Positions 47,212 through 57,372 of a stretch of 64,000 bases of DNA are shown piece after piece. The notes under the pieces are model-generated. The model was not told the DNA's origin. It was given only the letters and a program-made list of their open reading frames with translations, and ran no database searches. The position numbers and the translations under genes were made by a program. Position 1 is the stretch's first letter. The number at the start of each line of letters is the position of its first letter. The DNA is from Arthrobacter sp. ISL-28. GTDB taxonomy: Bacteria; Actinomycetota; Actinomycetes; Actinomycetales; Micrococcaceae. The stretch lies in contig NZ_JAGGPJ010000027.1 of the NCBI RefSeq assembly GCF_018613875.1, forward strand, positions 124,001-188,000, read 5' to 3'.

Positions 47212-47885
47212 CCGGCAACCGGCGACTCAGCGGCAACCGCCAATTCAGCGGCACTCGGCCACTGAGCCGGGCAGGGAAGGCTTCTGCCCAGGCGAAAGCC
47301 AGGCATGGCCCGGCCGTGCGGCACAGATCATTGCAGACCGCGTGTGCGAGGCGCTGTGCGTTGATCGCGGACGTCCGAGCCAGGACGCGGGCGCAGCCAA
47401 GGGCTTGAAGCAGGAAGCCTGGAAATCATCGAGCGGCGTCGCAGGCCGGCAAAGCTCACAACGGGATGATGCCAGGCAGCGGGGGAGCGCCGTCGTCGAG
47501 TTCACCTTCCTGGGGCTGCTCCTCATGGTGCCGGTGGTGTATTTCATCATCACCGTCGGCCAGCTACAGGGGGGGTTCATTTGCTGTCGTGGGAGCTGCC
47601 GACCAAGCGGCGAAGGTTTTCGTGGCCCAGCCCGACGAAGCTTCCGGACGGGCCGCAGCAGAGCAGGCCGCCGTCCTGGCCCTCGCCGACTACGGCCACT
47701 CCGTCGAAAACGCACGCGTGGAAGTGAGCTGCGATCGCGGCAACTGCATGGCGGCGGGGTCTGCGGTCACGGTGACCGTCCACCTAAGCGTTCCTCTTCC
47801 CTTTGTCCCTTTCAGCAAAGCGTTCCGACTGAACGCCAGCCAGCTGCACGCGACAGCAACCCAAATCGTGGGCAGGTTCCGTTGA
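47192..47885 (+). pseudogene. Second TadE/F-like gene with a +1 frameshift in a G7 run
   Basis: ATG at 47192 (AGGGG upstream) overlaps tadE. The first part ends QRGSAVVEFTFLGLLLMVPVVYFIITVGQLQGG, a complete TadE/F membrane helix. At the G7 run (47569-47575) the frame is lost; removing one G continues with SFAVVGAADQAAKVF to IVGRFR and a stop at 47885, a normal C-terminal domain. So the gene is either truly inactive, slippery in a G-run, or affected by a sequencing indel. A long low-complexity Gln/Pro/Arg leader precedes the membrane helix, which is unusual. Confidence 0.8.
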
Positions 47886-48373
47886 CGTCCGCCGTTCGGA
47901 GCCGTCCACCCGCCATGACAGGCGAGACCAGGAGTGCCATGGGGACCGAGGACGGGCAGATGACCATGCTCATCATCGGCTTCGTCATGTTGGCACTTTT
48001 GGTCAGCACCGTGGTGATGGCCGCCTCCAGCCTCTACATTGGGCACAAGAAACTCCTGTCACTGGCGGACGGCGCATCGATGGCCGCCGCGGGCAGCTAC
48101 ACGCTGGGCCAGGTGGAAACCGCGGGCGGCGTTCCAACTGCTGTGTTGAGCGGGGACCGCATCCGAAACGTCGCCGGCGACTATCTCACCCGGACTGGCG
48201 CGTTTGGGCGCTTCGACGGACTGGCCGTCTCTGCGGCGACGGGCTCGCCTGACGGCTCCACCGCCGTCGTTGTTCTGACTGCGGTAGTTCATCCTCCGGT
48301 GGTGAACTTCCTCGTACCGGATGGCATAAGAATCGAGGCGGCGTCAACGGCACGGTCCAGGCTCACGCGCTGA
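47882..48373 (+). CDS. TadG-like / TadE-locus secreted membrane protein
   Basis: About 163 residues from TTG at 47882, which overlaps the preceding TGA (TTGA); ATG at 47915 is the alternative. GQMTMLIIGFVMLALLVSTVVMAASSLYIGHKKLLSLADGASMAAAG is the pattern of the Flp-locus helicase/secretion-neighbourhood or TadG N-terminal family (Rv3654c-like): a membrane helix followed by a short extracellular domain. Last gene of the tad locus in this window; no prepilin peptidase gene is visible here. Confidence 0.82.
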   Translation: MTSAVRSRPPAMTGETRSAMGTEDGQMTMLIIGFVMLALLVSTVVMAASSLYIGHKKLLSLADGASMAAAGSYTLGQVETAGGVPTAVLSGDRIRNVAGDYLTRTGAFGRFDGLAVSAATGSPDGSTAVVVLTAVVHPPVVNFLVPDGIRIEAASTARSRLTR

Positions 48374-48504
48374 ACCGGGGCGGACAGCTGCCGTCCCGCA
48401 TTCACCGGTTGGCCGTCCCGCATTCACGAACCGGCGCCAGTCTTCATCGGCGCCAATCTACACCGTCCGGTGGGAGGAGACGGATAGCGTAGGCTTAAAT
48501 AACC

Positions 48505-49620
48505 ATGGCTCAAATAGATTTTTCTGCAGAGATCCGCGCATTGCGCGCCACTTACACCTCCATTGAGAACGTCACCAATGTCGAGGCGCTGAAGGAAGAG
48601 ATCGCAGAACTGAGCGAGCGGGCCGGGGAACCCAACCTGTGGGACGATCCCGCGGCCGCGCAGGTGATAACCTCACGCCTCTCGCACCGGCAGTCCGAAC
48701 TTGAGCGACTGAACACCCTGGCCTCCCGCATCGACGACCTCGAGGTGCTCGTGGAGTTGGGCCAGGATGAGGACGACGCCGATTCCATGGGCGAGGCCGC
48801 AGCCGAACTCGAGTCGATCCAGAAATCCCTGAAGGAGCTTGAGGTCGTCACGCTGCTCTCCGGCGAATACGACGAGCGCGAAGCCGTGGTGACCATCCGC
48901 TCCGGGGCAGGCGGCGTGGACGCCGCTGATTTCGCGGAAATGCTCCTCCGGATGTATTTGCGCTGGGCCGAGCGGCACGGTTATCCCACCACCGTCATGG
49001 ATACGTCCTATGCCGAGGAAGCCGGGCTCAAGTCGGCGACCTTCGAAGTCAATGCGCCTTATGCCTTCGGTACTCTAAGCGTCGAGGCCGGCACGCACCG
49101 GCTTGTCAGGATCAGTCCCTTTGACAATCAGGGACGCCGCCAGACGTCGTTCGCTGCGGTGGAAGTCATTCCGCTGATCGAGCAGACCGACTCCATCGAC
49201 ATCCCGGACAACGAGATCCGAGTGGACGTCTTCAGGTCCTCCGGCCCGGGCGGCCAGTCGGTCAACACCACGGACTCCGCGGTCCGGCTGACCCACATCC
49301 CCACGGGCACGGTCGTGTCCATGCAGAACGAAAAGTCACAGCTGCAGAACCGGGCAGCCGCCATGCGCGTGCTCCAGTCCCGGCTCCTGCTCCTTAAGAA
49401 GGAGCAGGAGGACGCTGAAAAGAAGGCTTTCGCCGGTGATGTCAAAGCCTCGTGGGGCGACCAGATGCGGTCCTACGTCCTGAACCCCTACCAAATGGTC
49501 AAAGACCTCCGGACTGAGCACGAGGTCGGCAACACCTCGGCGGTGTTCGACGGCGCGATCGACGACTTCATCGAAGCCGGCATCCGCTGGCGCACGGACA
49601 ACCGGAACGCCGAAAAGTAG
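48505..49620 (+). CDS. prfB: Peptide chain release factor 2
   Basis: Terminates translation at UGA and UAA. The 371 residues include the SPF tripeptide in [14 protein letters not shown] that reads stop codons, and [22 protein letters not shown] with the catalytic GGQ. The frame is continuous from ATG at 48505, so the programmed frameshift used by many bacterial prfB genes is absent, as is usual in Actinobacteria. TAGGCT lies 9 nt before the ATG (possible leaderless start). The upstream spacer has two copies of GCCGTCCCGCATTCAC about 21 bp apart. Confidence 0.97.
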   Translation: MAQIDFSAEIRALRATYTSIENVTNVEALKEEIAELSERAGEPNLWDDPAAAQVITSRLSHRQSELERLNTLASRIDDLEVLVELGQDEDDADSMGEAAAELESIQKSLKELEVVTLLSGEYDEREAVVTIRSGAGGVDAADFAEMLLRMYLRWAERHGYPTTVMDTSYAEEAGLKSATFEVNAPYAFGTLSVEAGTHRLVRISPFDNQGRRQTSFAAVEVIPLIEQTDSIDIPDNEIRVDVFRSSGPGGQSVNTTDSAVRLTHIPTGTVVSMQNEKSQLQNRAAAMRVLQSRLLLLKKEQEDAEKKAFAGDVKASWGDQMRSYVLNPYQMVKDLRTEHEVGNTSAVFDGAIDDFIEAGIRWRTDNRNAEK

Positions 49621-49822
49621 GTCCTGGCCCCCGGTGTCCGGTCCCGAAGCATAGGCCGGGCATCCTGCTCCAATAGTGCGACACGCCCCTCTGACTCACC
49701 CGGGAGCACCTTTCGTGCTGGGTATAGTCGAGAAGCCGGAGCTCTCCTTCCCCCAAGAGAAAGCCCCCGCACCGGTTGCAGACCGGGCCGTCGAGGCCTT
49801 GTCCTGCAGGGTACATAGGATC

Positions 49823-50662
49823 ATGATCCGTTTCGAAAATGTCACCAAGGTCTACGACCAGACGACCCGGCCTGCGCTGGATTCTGTCACCCTTGAAATA
49901 GACCGTGGTGAATTTGCCTTCCTCGTCGGCGCATCCGGATCCGGCAAGTCCACGTTCCTGCGCCTCGTGCTTAAGGAAGACCGCGCCACGTCCGGCTCCG
50001 TGTACGTCGCGGGGCAGAACGTCGCCAACATCTCCAGCTGGCGCGTGCCGAGGCTGCGCCGCGGCATCGGCGTCGTATTCCAGGACTTCCGGCTGCTCCC
50101 GCAGAAGAACGTGTTTGCGAACGTCGCGTTCGCCATGCAGGTCATCGGCAAGAGCCGCAGCGTCATCCGGGACACCGTCCCCGAAGTCCTTAAGACGGTG
50201 GGCCTGGAAGGGAAGGAGAAGCGGATGCCGCACGAGCTCTCGGGCGGTGAACAGCAGCGCGTCGCCATCGCCCGCGCCGTGGTCAACCGGCCCGGCATCC
50301 TGCTGGCAGACGAGCCCACCGGCAACCTCGACCCCACGACCTCCATGGGGATCATGGGCGTGCTGGACAAGATCAACCAGAACGGCACTACAGTGGTTAT
50401 GGCCACGCACGACGACGACATCGTGAACGAAATGCGCAAGCGCGTCGTGGAGTTAAAGAACGGCGTGGTCATCCGCGACGAAGCCCGGGCCCTTTACACG
50501 TCGATGATCCCCGTCGTCGGCCAGTCCCGCAGGCTCAAGGATGCCAGCGGCCGGGACGAGGCCGGAAGAGAGCTGCCCGATATCTTGCCAAGCGCGTCCT
50601 CCGAAACGTACGCAACCAACCGTACGGATACGACCAACCGTTCTGGGGAGGGCCGGCAGTGA
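49823..50662 (+). CDS. ftsE: Cell division ATPase FtsE with C-terminal extension
   Basis: ATPase of the FtsEX complex that activates wall hydrolases at the septum. 279 residues: GASGSGKST (Walker A), [16 protein letters not shown] (signature), [13 protein letters not shown] (Walker B), ATHDDDIV. The usual protein is about 229 residues; the last 50 here ([26 protein letters not shown]...) are a low-complexity polar tail. Start at ATG 49823 is chosen because [10 protein letters not shown] is the conserved N-terminus; the longer frame upstream is spurious. It overlaps ftsX by 4 bp. Confidence 0.95.
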   Translation: MIRFENVTKVYDQTTRPALDSVTLEIDRGEFAFLVGASGSGKSTFLRLVLKEDRATSGSVYVAGQNVANISSWRVPRLRRGIGVVFQDFRLLPQKNVFANVAFAMQVIGKSRSVIRDTVPEVLKTVGLEGKEKRMPHELSGGEQQRVAIARAVVNRPGILLADEPTGNLDPTTSMGIMGVLDKINQNGTTVVMATHDDDIVNEMRKRVVELKNGVVIRDEARALYTSMIPVVGQSRRLKDASGRDEAGRELPDILPSASSETYATNRTDTTNRSGEGRQ

Positions 50663-51573
50663 GGCTCCAGTTCATCCTCGGGGAAATCGGCAGCGGTCTC
50701 CGCCGGAACATGTCCATGGTGGTGTCGGTCATCCTCGTCACCTTCGTATCACTGACTTTCGTCGGCGCTGCCGGAATGCTCCAGCTGCAGATCAACCAGA
50801 TGAAGGGCTACTGGTACGACAAAGTCCAGGTGGCGATCTTCCTGTGCGGTGAGGGTTCGACGGCGCCTGGTTGCGCTTCGGGGTCGGCGACGCCCGAGCA
50901 GCAGGACAATTTGCGGACGCTTCTTGAATCGCCGGCAGTTTCCCAGTACATCAACGACTTCCAGTTCGAGTCCAAGGAAGACGCCTACAAGCACTTCAAG
51001 GAGCAGTTTTCGAACTCTCCCATCGTGGACTCCGTCACTCCCGACCAGCTTCCCGCGTCTTTCCGGATCAACATGAAAGATCCTGAAAAGTACCGGATCA
51101 TCAGCGAGACCTTCTCCTCCCAGCCGGGTGTGGAAACGGTGATCGATCAGCGGCAGGTCCTGGAGAGGCTGTTTTCCGTCATGAACGCAGCCTCGCTGGT
51201 GGCAGTCATCATCGCCGGCGTCATGACGGTCTGCGCAATCCTGCTCATTGCCACCACCATCAGGCTTTCGGCATTCAGCCGCCGCCGCGAGACCGGCATT
51301 ATGAGACTCGTTGGCGCGTCGAAGACGGTGATCCAGCTGCCGTTCATCCTGGAAGGCGTCATCGCAGCAGTGATCGGTGCTGCCCTGGCGTCAGTCACCC
51401 TCTGGGCCGTGGCGCACTTCTTCCTGGGCGAGTACATGTCCAAGCAATACCCGGACACGGCATTTATTTCGCCCGCGCAGACCCTGCTGCTGGCACCGGT
51501 ACTCATCGGCCTGGGCGTAGTCTTGGCTGGTACTTCATCTCTGCTCACTCTCCGCCGATACTTGAGGGTGTAG
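50659..51573 (+). CDS. ftsX: Cell division membrane protein FtsX
   Basis: A 304-residue permease-like partner of FtsE with an N-terminal helix ([22 protein letters not shown]), a large extracellular domain (about 50-165) that binds and activates a peptidoglycan hydrolase, and three C-terminal helices including [30 protein letters not shown] start overlaps ftsE; the next gene, an M23 peptidase with a coiled coil, follows closely and is its probable target. Confidence 0.95.
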   Translation: MRLQFILGEIGSGLRRNMSMVVSVILVTFVSLTFVGAAGMLQLQINQMKGYWYDKVQVAIFLCGEGSTAPGCASGSATPEQQDNLRTLLESPAVSQYINDFQFESKEDAYKHFKEQFSNSPIVDSVTPDQLPASFRINMKDPEKYRIISETFSSQPGVETVIDQRQVLERLFSVMNAASLVAVIIAGVMTVCAILLIATTIRLSAFSRRRETGIMRLVGASKTVIQLPFILEGVIAAVIGAALASVTLWAVAHFFLGEYMSKQYPDTAFISPAQTLLLAPVLIGLGVVLAGTSSLLTLRRYLRV

Positions 51574-51600
51574 GTCTCAATGAATGTCGAAGGAATGCAT

Positions 51601-53022
51601 ATGATTGTGAAGCCCGGCCGACACCTGCCGGACGCCCCTGTGGGACGCCAACGCAGAATCATCAGTGCCGCCCTCGCGCTGGTGCTGGCCGCCGGACTCG
51701 CGTCATCTGCCCCGGCCACTTTCGCGGACGACCTGGAAGACCAGCAGGCCGCGCTTAATGCTGAAGCGGCCCGTGTCCAGCAGTCCCTGGAATTCGTGGA
51801 TGCCAAGATTTCGAAGGCGGCAGCGGACCTTGTGATTTTCCGTGGCCAGCTCCCGGGTGCCCAGCAAGCGCTGCTCGAGGCCCAGGGCCGGGTGGCGAGT
51901 GCGGTGAAGGAAGTGGAAGCACTTGCCGCCCGCGTCGACCTTGCCCAGCAGAACAAGGCGAAAATCACCCAGCAGCTCGAGTCGGACAAGCAGAAGATAG
52001 CCAGCACCAAGAAGCTGATTGGCCAGATCGCCACCCAGGCCTACAAGTCCGGAGGCGTGCCTTCCAACCTGACGCTATTCTTCGGCTCGAACAACACCGG
52101 CAGCCTCACCGACACCATCGACCTGGCGGACCAGGCCATGCGCAGCCAGAACTCCGCGATGGATAAGCTGAGCCAGCAGAACGCCACCAATGTGAATTCG
52201 CAGGCCCGCCTGGAAGCGGTTGAGGCTGAAATCAAGGACCTCAAGTCCAAGGCTGACGCGGCGCTGGCGAAAGAGAAAGCCGCCCGCGATGAGGCAGCGG
52301 CCAAGAAGGCCAAGGTGGACAAGCTCATTGCGGACACCGCGCGCCTGAATAAGCAACTGGAAGCTGCCAAGCCGGGCATCCAACGGAAGCTTGCCGCGGT
52401 CAAGGCGCGACAGGAAGCAGTTGCTGCCGAAATCGTAGAGCGCGACCGGAAGCTGCGTGAGGCCTGGCTCGCGGAGCAGCGGCGTATCGCCGAGGCGGCC
52501 CGTGCCCAGGCCGAGGCCGATGCCCGCGCCCGCGGTGATGCAGAAGCCGCCGCCCGGGCCCGGCGGCCCTACGTGCCGCCCGCTCCCGGCTCGCCATCGG
52601 CCTTTGGCCTACGCCACCCTTTCGCCGACGGCGTCCCGATCACGTCAGGATTCGGGTGGCGGGCAACGCCGCCCGGGACCGTGGACTTCTACGGCTCCGG
52701 AGGGTACATGCACACGGGCATCGACTTCGGTGCTGCCTGCGGGACACCGGTCTACGCGCCGGCTGCGGGCACGGTGTTCTCAGCCGGCTGGGCGGATGAC
52801 GGCGGCGGGAACAACGTCAAGATCTCCCACGGCGTAGTCCAGGGCAACTCACTGACAACCATCTACTACCACAACTCAAGCGTCGTGGTCTCGGTGGGGC
52901 AGCGGGTCAGTCAGGGACAATTGATCGCATACTCGGGTACTACCGGTAACTCGACCGGCTGCCACTCGCACTTTGAGACATGGCTGAATGGCGAAGCGGT
53001 TGACCCCATGCGTCTCCTGTAA
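51601..53022 (+). CDS. Secreted M23 peptidase with coiled-coil domain (FtsEX-linked)
   Basis: A 473-residue EnvC-like hydrolase. A signal peptide (IISAALALVLAAGLASSAPATFA) is followed by a long coiled coil (about 45-300) for FtsX binding, an Ala/Arg linker, and an M23/LytM domain with HTGIDFG (HxxxD) and HSHFETWL (HxH), the zinc ligands, so it should be catalytically active. Start at 51601 is favoured because GAAGGA lies 6 nt upstream; 51580 and 51595 are alternatives. It sits directly after ftsX, consistent with activation by FtsEX. Confidence 0.92.
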   Translation: MIVKPGRHLPDAPVGRQRRIISAALALVLAAGLASSAPATFADDLEDQQAALNAEAARVQQSLEFVDAKISKAAADLVIFRGQLPGAQQALLEAQGRVASAVKEVEALAARVDLAQQNKAKITQQLESDKQKIASTKKLIGQIATQAYKSGGVPSNLTLFFGSNNTGSLTDTIDLADQAMRSQNSAMDKLSQQNATNVNSQARLEAVEAEIKDLKSKADAALAKEKAARDEAAAKKAKVDKLIADTARLNKQLEAAKPGIQRKLAAVKARQEAVAAEIVERDRKLREAWLAEQRRIAEAARAQAEADARARGDAEAAARARRPYVPPAPGSPSAFGLRHPFADGVPITSGFGWRATPPGTVDFYGSGGYMHTGIDFGAACGTPVYAPAAGTVFSAGWADDGGGNNVKISHGVVQGNSLTTIYYHNSSVVVSVGQRVSQGQLIAYSGTTGNSTGCHSHFETWLNGEAVDPMRLL

Positions 53023-53129
53023 CGGCAACGGTCCCGGCATCCTAGCCTTGGGACGACTGCCGTAGACTGGAATGACCTTGCTGCGGGACAGCCGAGGCAG
53101 CCAATTTTTCAAGATCCGAGGAGTTGACC

Positions 53130-53600
53130 GTGCCGAAAGAAAGTGGCCGGAAGGTAGTGGCCACCAACCGGAAGGCCCGGCATGACTATCATGTCCTGGA
53201 CACCTATGAGGCTGGCATTGCCCTGATGGGAACCGAGGTGAAGTCCCTGCGGGAAGGCCACGCCTCCATGGTCGACGGTTTCTGCACCTTCTATAACGAT
53301 GAGCTGTGGATGGAGGGAATCCACATCCCCGAGTACAACCAGGGGAGCTGGACCAACCACGCCGCCCGTCGCCGCCGCAAGCTGCTGCTGCACCGCGAGG
53401 AGCTCATCAAGATCTCCCATAAGATCAGGGAGTCCGGGTTTACGATCGTGCCGCTGCAGCTGTACTTCCTGGACGGCCGCGCCAAAGTTGAGATCGGGAT
53501 TGCCCGCGGTAAGAAGGATTACGACAAGCGTCAGACCCTGCGCGAGCAGCAGGACAAACGTGAAGCGCTCCGGGTAATGAGGGAACGCAACCGCCGCTAG
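53130..53600 (+). CDS. smpB: tmRNA-binding protein SmpB
   Basis: Binds tmRNA and brings it to stalled ribosomes. The 156 residues carry the OB-fold landmarks NRKARHDYHVLDTYEAGIALMGTEVKSLR, IPEYNQGSW, and the basic C-terminal tail GKKDYDKRQTLREQ...MRERNRR that enters the mRNA channel. GTG at 53130 is chosen because GAGGAG is 6 nt upstream; TTG at 53124 directly abuts that site. ssrA follows 93 bp downstream. Confidence 0.96.
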   Translation: MPKESGRKVVATNRKARHDYHVLDTYEAGIALMGTEVKSLREGHASMVDGFCTFYNDELWMEGIHIPEYNQGSWTNHAARRRRKLLLHREELIKISHKIRESGFTIVPLQLYFLDGRAKVEIGIARGKKDYDKRQTLREQQDKREALRVMRERNRR

Positions 53601-53636
53601 GGCTATCCGTGAGGAATTATTCACCGTGGGGATGCG

Positions 53637-53680
53637 TTATGATGAGTAGCCCGGCAGGAAGTTGAATGTCCTGCCGGTTT
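53637..53680 (+). promoter_or_regulatory. Putative ssrA promoter and smpB-end hairpin
   Basis: TATGAT at about 53638-53643 is a good -10 box upstream of tmRNA. CCGGCAGGA at 53651-53659 pairs with TCCTGCCGG at 53669-53677, a 9-bp stem followed by TTT, which may end smpB transcription or be a processed tmRNA leader. Confidence 0.5.
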
Positions 53681-53693
53681 GGTAACAAAATAC

Positions 53694-54062
53694 GGGGATG
53701 ATCGGTTTCGACGATGTTAGTCGCGACAGGTGAAGCGGGCCGAGGATGCAGAATTATCTCGTAAACGCTGTCTGCAAACCAATAAGTGCCGAATCTAAGC
53801 GCACTGACTTCGCTCTTGCTGCCTAAGCAGTAAGACAGTCCGTCAGCCCGAGGTTGCTATCGCCCCGGATCCTGGCGTCATTTAGATAGCCACTGCTGTT
53901 TGCCCTCGTCATCGGGGCAAACGGGACTCTTAGATGACTGGGCCCGGATCAGCCGCCTGTTTGCAGGACGGCTGGGGCCGAGAAAATCCGACGCAAACTG
54001 CGCCCGGAGAAGCCCTGACAACACGACATCGGACGGGGGTTCAATTCCCCCCATCTCCACCA
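53694..54062 (+). ncRNA. ssrA: Transfer-messenger RNA
   Basis: The acceptor stem GGGGATG at 53694-53700 pairs with CATCTCC near 54052-54058, followed by encoded ACCA. The 3' part has the T-arm GGGGGTTCAATTCCCCC. The tag frame at 53788-53826 encodes AESKRTDFALAA and a TAA stop, the degradation tag with the usual ALAA end. A pseudoknot-rich middle follows. About 369 nt, the normal length. The 3' end is also the left boundary of an island that begins with recombinase genes. Confidence 0.96.
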
Positions 54063-54175
54063 GACAGATTTAGGGAGCATCTTCTTACTCCTTGAATCGC
54101 ATGCGGTCTGCTACTGTCTTCCACACGAGAGGAGGCGCCGGCTAATCACCGGGGCCATCGGGCGGGGGGCCAGCA

Positions 54176-55669
54176 TTGCGAACCGTAGTTATTGACCGGC
54201 ATGTGCTCGGTGTCGAAGGCCTGCCCCTCCCACAGGGACAGGCCTTCGACGTTTCCGGGGCCCGCGAGATTTTTGACGACAGAAGACTGCCGGACGGCTT
54301 CCCCTTCGTCGTTGATGACGACGGCGGCGTCAGCGGCTGCCGCTTCCTGAATCAGTACCTGCTCGATGCCCAGGAGCAGAATGCCTTTGACTTGGGCAAC
54401 ATTCGGCGTTTCCACGTGTACCATCTCTCGCGGTTGCTTCGTTACATTCGGCGTCGGCGGGCGCAAGAGCTTGCTGAACTGGCAGGACAGCCAGTGGAGG
54501 ACTGGCTGGAGAAACACGGGGAACCGAAGATCGACTTGATCCACGCGACGCGCAAGGATCTCGTGGGTTACCGCGACAGCCGCCAGAGCGCCGTCGAGTT
54601 CACTACCCTCGACACAGAGCTGGGTTGCCTGGCCTCCTTCTTCCGCTATGCCACTGCTATGGGCTGGGTCCGGTTCAATCCGTTTCCGCAATGGGGGGAC
54701 CGGAATACGCTCATGTCCGGGAAACGGAAGGTCCGTCAGGCCCGCTTTCTCACTACAGCCCAAACCGCGCACTTCTTGGCTGCAGGTTTGCGGGGCGATG
54801 GATCCGACGCGGAGTCTCTTCCCGCCTCCCCGGAACGGGATTACGTGTACGGGCTGCTGCTGGCGGCTACCGGCCTCCGCCGGGAGGAGGGCGCGCTCAT
54901 ACTCGATAATGAGATCCCGCCGCTATCAGGAATGCCCGCAGACGGGGTGCACGTCTTCGAACGCACCGGCAAGATGGGTGTCATCCGCTCTATCTACGTA
55001 ACTGCCGAGGTCGCCCGGGCCGTCGACCTCTACCGTCAGACCGAGCGGGCAGCCCTCGTCCGGCGCCACCAGAAATCCCTACGCAACTTCCGCCGTGAGG
55101 GGCGGCTCTTAATCTTTGACGGATTTACCCGGCTCCGCGGCCAGCCTGCCGTCGTCAACGGCGGCCACGCCCGCTCCACGCTGGGCCTGACCGACGAGGA
55201 CCGCGCCCGCGCCGTCCGGATCCTGGATGACGGCAGCATAGAACCGCTCGGGTTGTTCATCGCTCGGGGGTTGCCGCCGGTGCCGGCGTACTGGAACGAG
55301 CTGTTCGCTGACGCCCGCGACCGGGTGTTCGAGCTCGGCGGCCCCAACCGGCCTCCAGCACATCTCACTGTCACACCCCACACCTTCCGCCATACCTTCG
55401 CCGTGACGATGCTGGCCGCGCTGATGCGGGAGGGACGCGAACGGGCCGGCGATCCCTACTTGCTACTGGCCAACCCGGTGCTGACAGTCAAGGAGCTGCT
55501 GGGTCATGCCAGCGTGTCCACCACGTACCAATACCTCTACGCGGCCGAGACCTGGCAGGGGGAGGTCCCACGGGCGCTGCGTTCGCTGGCCGCCGGACTT
55601 GTCGGACACACCACCGCCGGGGACCCCAGCGATGAGGTACAGAACAGTGAAGGTCAGGAGGAGGTATGA
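54176..55669 (+). CDS. Tyrosine recombinase 1 of a three-gene set
   Basis: A 497-residue tyrosine recombinase immediately downstream of ssrA. An N-terminal SAM-like core-binding domain (LEKHGEP...FFRYATAMGWVRFNPF) is followed by the catalytic domain with the first arginine in LLLAATGLRREEGAL, HTFRHTFAV (HxxR), and LGHASVSTTYQYLY (His and nucleophile Tyr). So all main catalytic residues are present. The TTG start at 54176 lacks a convincing ribosome-binding site. ATGA overlap with the next gene couples the set. Confidence 0.9.
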   Translation: MRTVVIDRHVLGVEGLPLPQGQAFDVSGAREIFDDRRLPDGFPFVVDDDGGVSGCRFLNQYLLDAQEQNAFDLGNIRRFHVYHLSRLLRYIRRRRAQELAELAGQPVEDWLEKHGEPKIDLIHATRKDLVGYRDSRQSAVEFTTLDTELGCLASFFRYATAMGWVRFNPFPQWGDRNTLMSGKRKVRQARFLTTAQTAHFLAAGLRGDGSDAESLPASPERDYVYGLLLAATGLRREEGALILDNEIPPLSGMPADGVHVFERTGKMGVIRSIYVTAEVARAVDLYRQTERAALVRRHQKSLRNFRREGRLLIFDGFTRLRGQPAVVNGGHARSTLGLTDEDRARAVRILDDGSIEPLGLFIARGLPPVPAYWNELFADARDRVFELGGPNRPPAHLTVTPHTFRHTFAVTMLAALMREGRERAGDPYLLLANPVLTVKELLGHASVSTTYQYLYAAETWQGEVPRALRSLAAGLVGHTTAGDPSDEVQNSEGQEEV

Positions 55670-57372
55670 CACGAGGTTCCTACAGCACCCCGGAAAGCAC
55701 CGCCGGCCTGGCCCCGGCAGCTGCCCTAGCCCTCGGTGACTCCCGCACCTATGTCTGGCACGACTACGGGCACATCGCCATGTCGTCGATCACGCCTTCG
55801 GACTTCCTCCTGCCCGTGCTTGCTTCACAGCTTGCTGACAAGTGGTTGGAGGTAGCCCACGAGAATGGGAATGTAATGAAGGAATTGCTGGCATCGGTAC
55901 GCAAATTCCTCACCCATGTGGGGCAGCAACCCTACTTAGCCGCAGGGACGTCGTCATTCGGGCTTTGCGATCTGCGCCGTCGGCACCTCGACGCGTGGGA
56001 GATGGATCTACTTGCGGAGCATCGGGAAGCCAAGACCGACACCTACTACCGCCATGCCGTTTACCTCTTCGCCCTGCTCGACCGCATCCACCTCGATGCC
56101 CCCGACATATTGCACGCGGAAGTTACGCGCCGCTTAGAGAGCGCTACCCGGCTTAGCCACCACCGGAACGAAGGCTTGCCCGCATTCGCGCCCCGCGAGG
56201 TCCGCCAGCTACGTTCACAGGCCCATCGACTTGTCTACGGCCACCTTCGCCTCTGGGCGGACGGGGAACCGGAACCTGCCCCGTCCCCTCGAGTGCTGGT
56301 CGCCGCCCACGTCCTGCTGAGTCTGGCAACCGGAGAGCCGCCGGAGGTAATCCGCGCCCTCAAGGTGGACCACGTCATCGCGACAGCCTCGGCTGAGCAC
56401 GACCGGGCCGTCGACCACATGACGCCCCCGGCCAGGCTCGCGTGGCTGGCCCAACGGAATCTTGTAGACCAGTATGCTGTCACTTGGACGAAGAACCGGG
56501 CGCGGGAGAGCTACCAGGACGTCTACACCCGGCACGACCACGCGGCCCATAGGACTTTGACGGCGCTTATCCGGCTGACCGCAGGACTGCGGGAGAGTAG
56601 CGGCCTTCCCTCCATCTGGCAGCAGGAGTGGTCGGACGGCCGGATCACCGAGCCGGTCTGGAACTCTGATGCATTTCGGCTTCGCCGATGGATCGATGAC
56701 GCGGACTTGGCGGTCAGCGAACCCCAGGTCTGGGGTCGGTTCCGCAAGCCCGTGGTCGCAGGGGAGGCCCTGGCCAACCCGCGCCGCTACTTGACCAGCA
56801 AACGTCGGCACGGGGCCGAGACCTTCTTCAGGCATTACACCAACAGTGAGGTCCTCCGTGCCGAAGCGGGACGCCTGCTGCTTGAGAGCGCCAACGCCAT
56901 GTTCGAGGCGGCGTTGGCTGGACCCACTGTGGTGACTCCGGAAGCCGAACAGCTGCTTACCGAGGGCCAGGAAGCACCCGGCCTCGACGCGGCCACCGCA
57001 ACCTCCCTGCTTCACGGCGACCTCGACGGCCCCCACGCTGCATGCCGCGACCCCAAGGACAGCCCCTTCGAGGCGCCGGGGGAGATCTGCACCAAATCGA
57101 TGACCGGAACCTGCTTCGGCTGCGGCAACGCCATCATCACCCGGCACCACCTGCCGGCGGCGCTGGCCATCGCCGAGGTTGCCGACCCGGCCCGCGCCGC
57201 CGACCCCCAGGTCTGGCTCGACCACTGGAAGCCAATCTACGAAATCATCACCCAGATGATCCTGCCCGCATTCCCTCCAGAAGCCGTGGAAGCAGCCCGG
57301 CAGCGCGTCGCGTCAGTGCCACTCGACTTTGGCACACGCAACGACATGCGGGGTACCGATGACGAGACCTGA
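55666..57372 (+). CDS. Tyrosine-recombinase-like protein 2, incomplete catalytic set
   Basis: A 568-residue protein. The layout resembles a tyrosine recombinase: core-binding-like helices (SVRKFLTHVG...YRHAVYLFALLDRI), LLSLATGEPPEVIRAL where the usual TGLR arginine is replaced, and KRRHGAETFFRHYTNS which resembles the LGHxSxxTTxxHY box with His and Tyr. The C-terminus has a possible zinc cluster (CTKSMTGTCFGCGN...HH). It is probably a structural partner rather than an independent recombinase, as seen in Tn554-like and trio systems. Overlaps both neighbours. Confidence 0.75.
   Translation: MTRGSYSTPESTAGLAPAAALALGDSRTYVWHDYGHIAMSSITPSDFLLPVLASQLADKWLEVAHENGNVMKELLASVRKFLTHVGQQPYLAAGTSSFGLCDLRRRHLDAWEMDLLAEHREAKTDTYYRHAVYLFALLDRIHLDAPDILHAEVTRRLESATRLSHHRNEGLPAFAPREVRQLRSQAHRLVYGHLRLWADGEPEPAPSPRVLVAAHVLLSLATGEPPEVIRALKVDHVIATASAEHDRAVDHMTPPARLAWLAQRNLVDQYAVTWTKNRARESYQDVYTRHDHAAHRTLTALIRLTAGLRESSGLPSIWQQEWSDGRITEPVWNSDAFRLRRWIDDADLAVSEPQVWGRFRKPVVAGEALANPRRYLTSKRRHGAETFFRHYTNSEVLRAEAGRLLLESANAMFEAALAGPTVVTPEAEQLLTEGQEAPGLDAATATSLLHGDLDGPHAACRDPKDSPFEAPGEICTKSMTGTCFGCGNAIITRHHLPAALAIAEVADPARAADPQVWLDHWKPIYEIITQMILPAFPPEAVEAARQRVASVPLDFGTRNDMRGTDDET

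Noticed and set aside
53878-54060. 60-codon minus-strand frame
   Set aside because: Lies completely within tmRNA.
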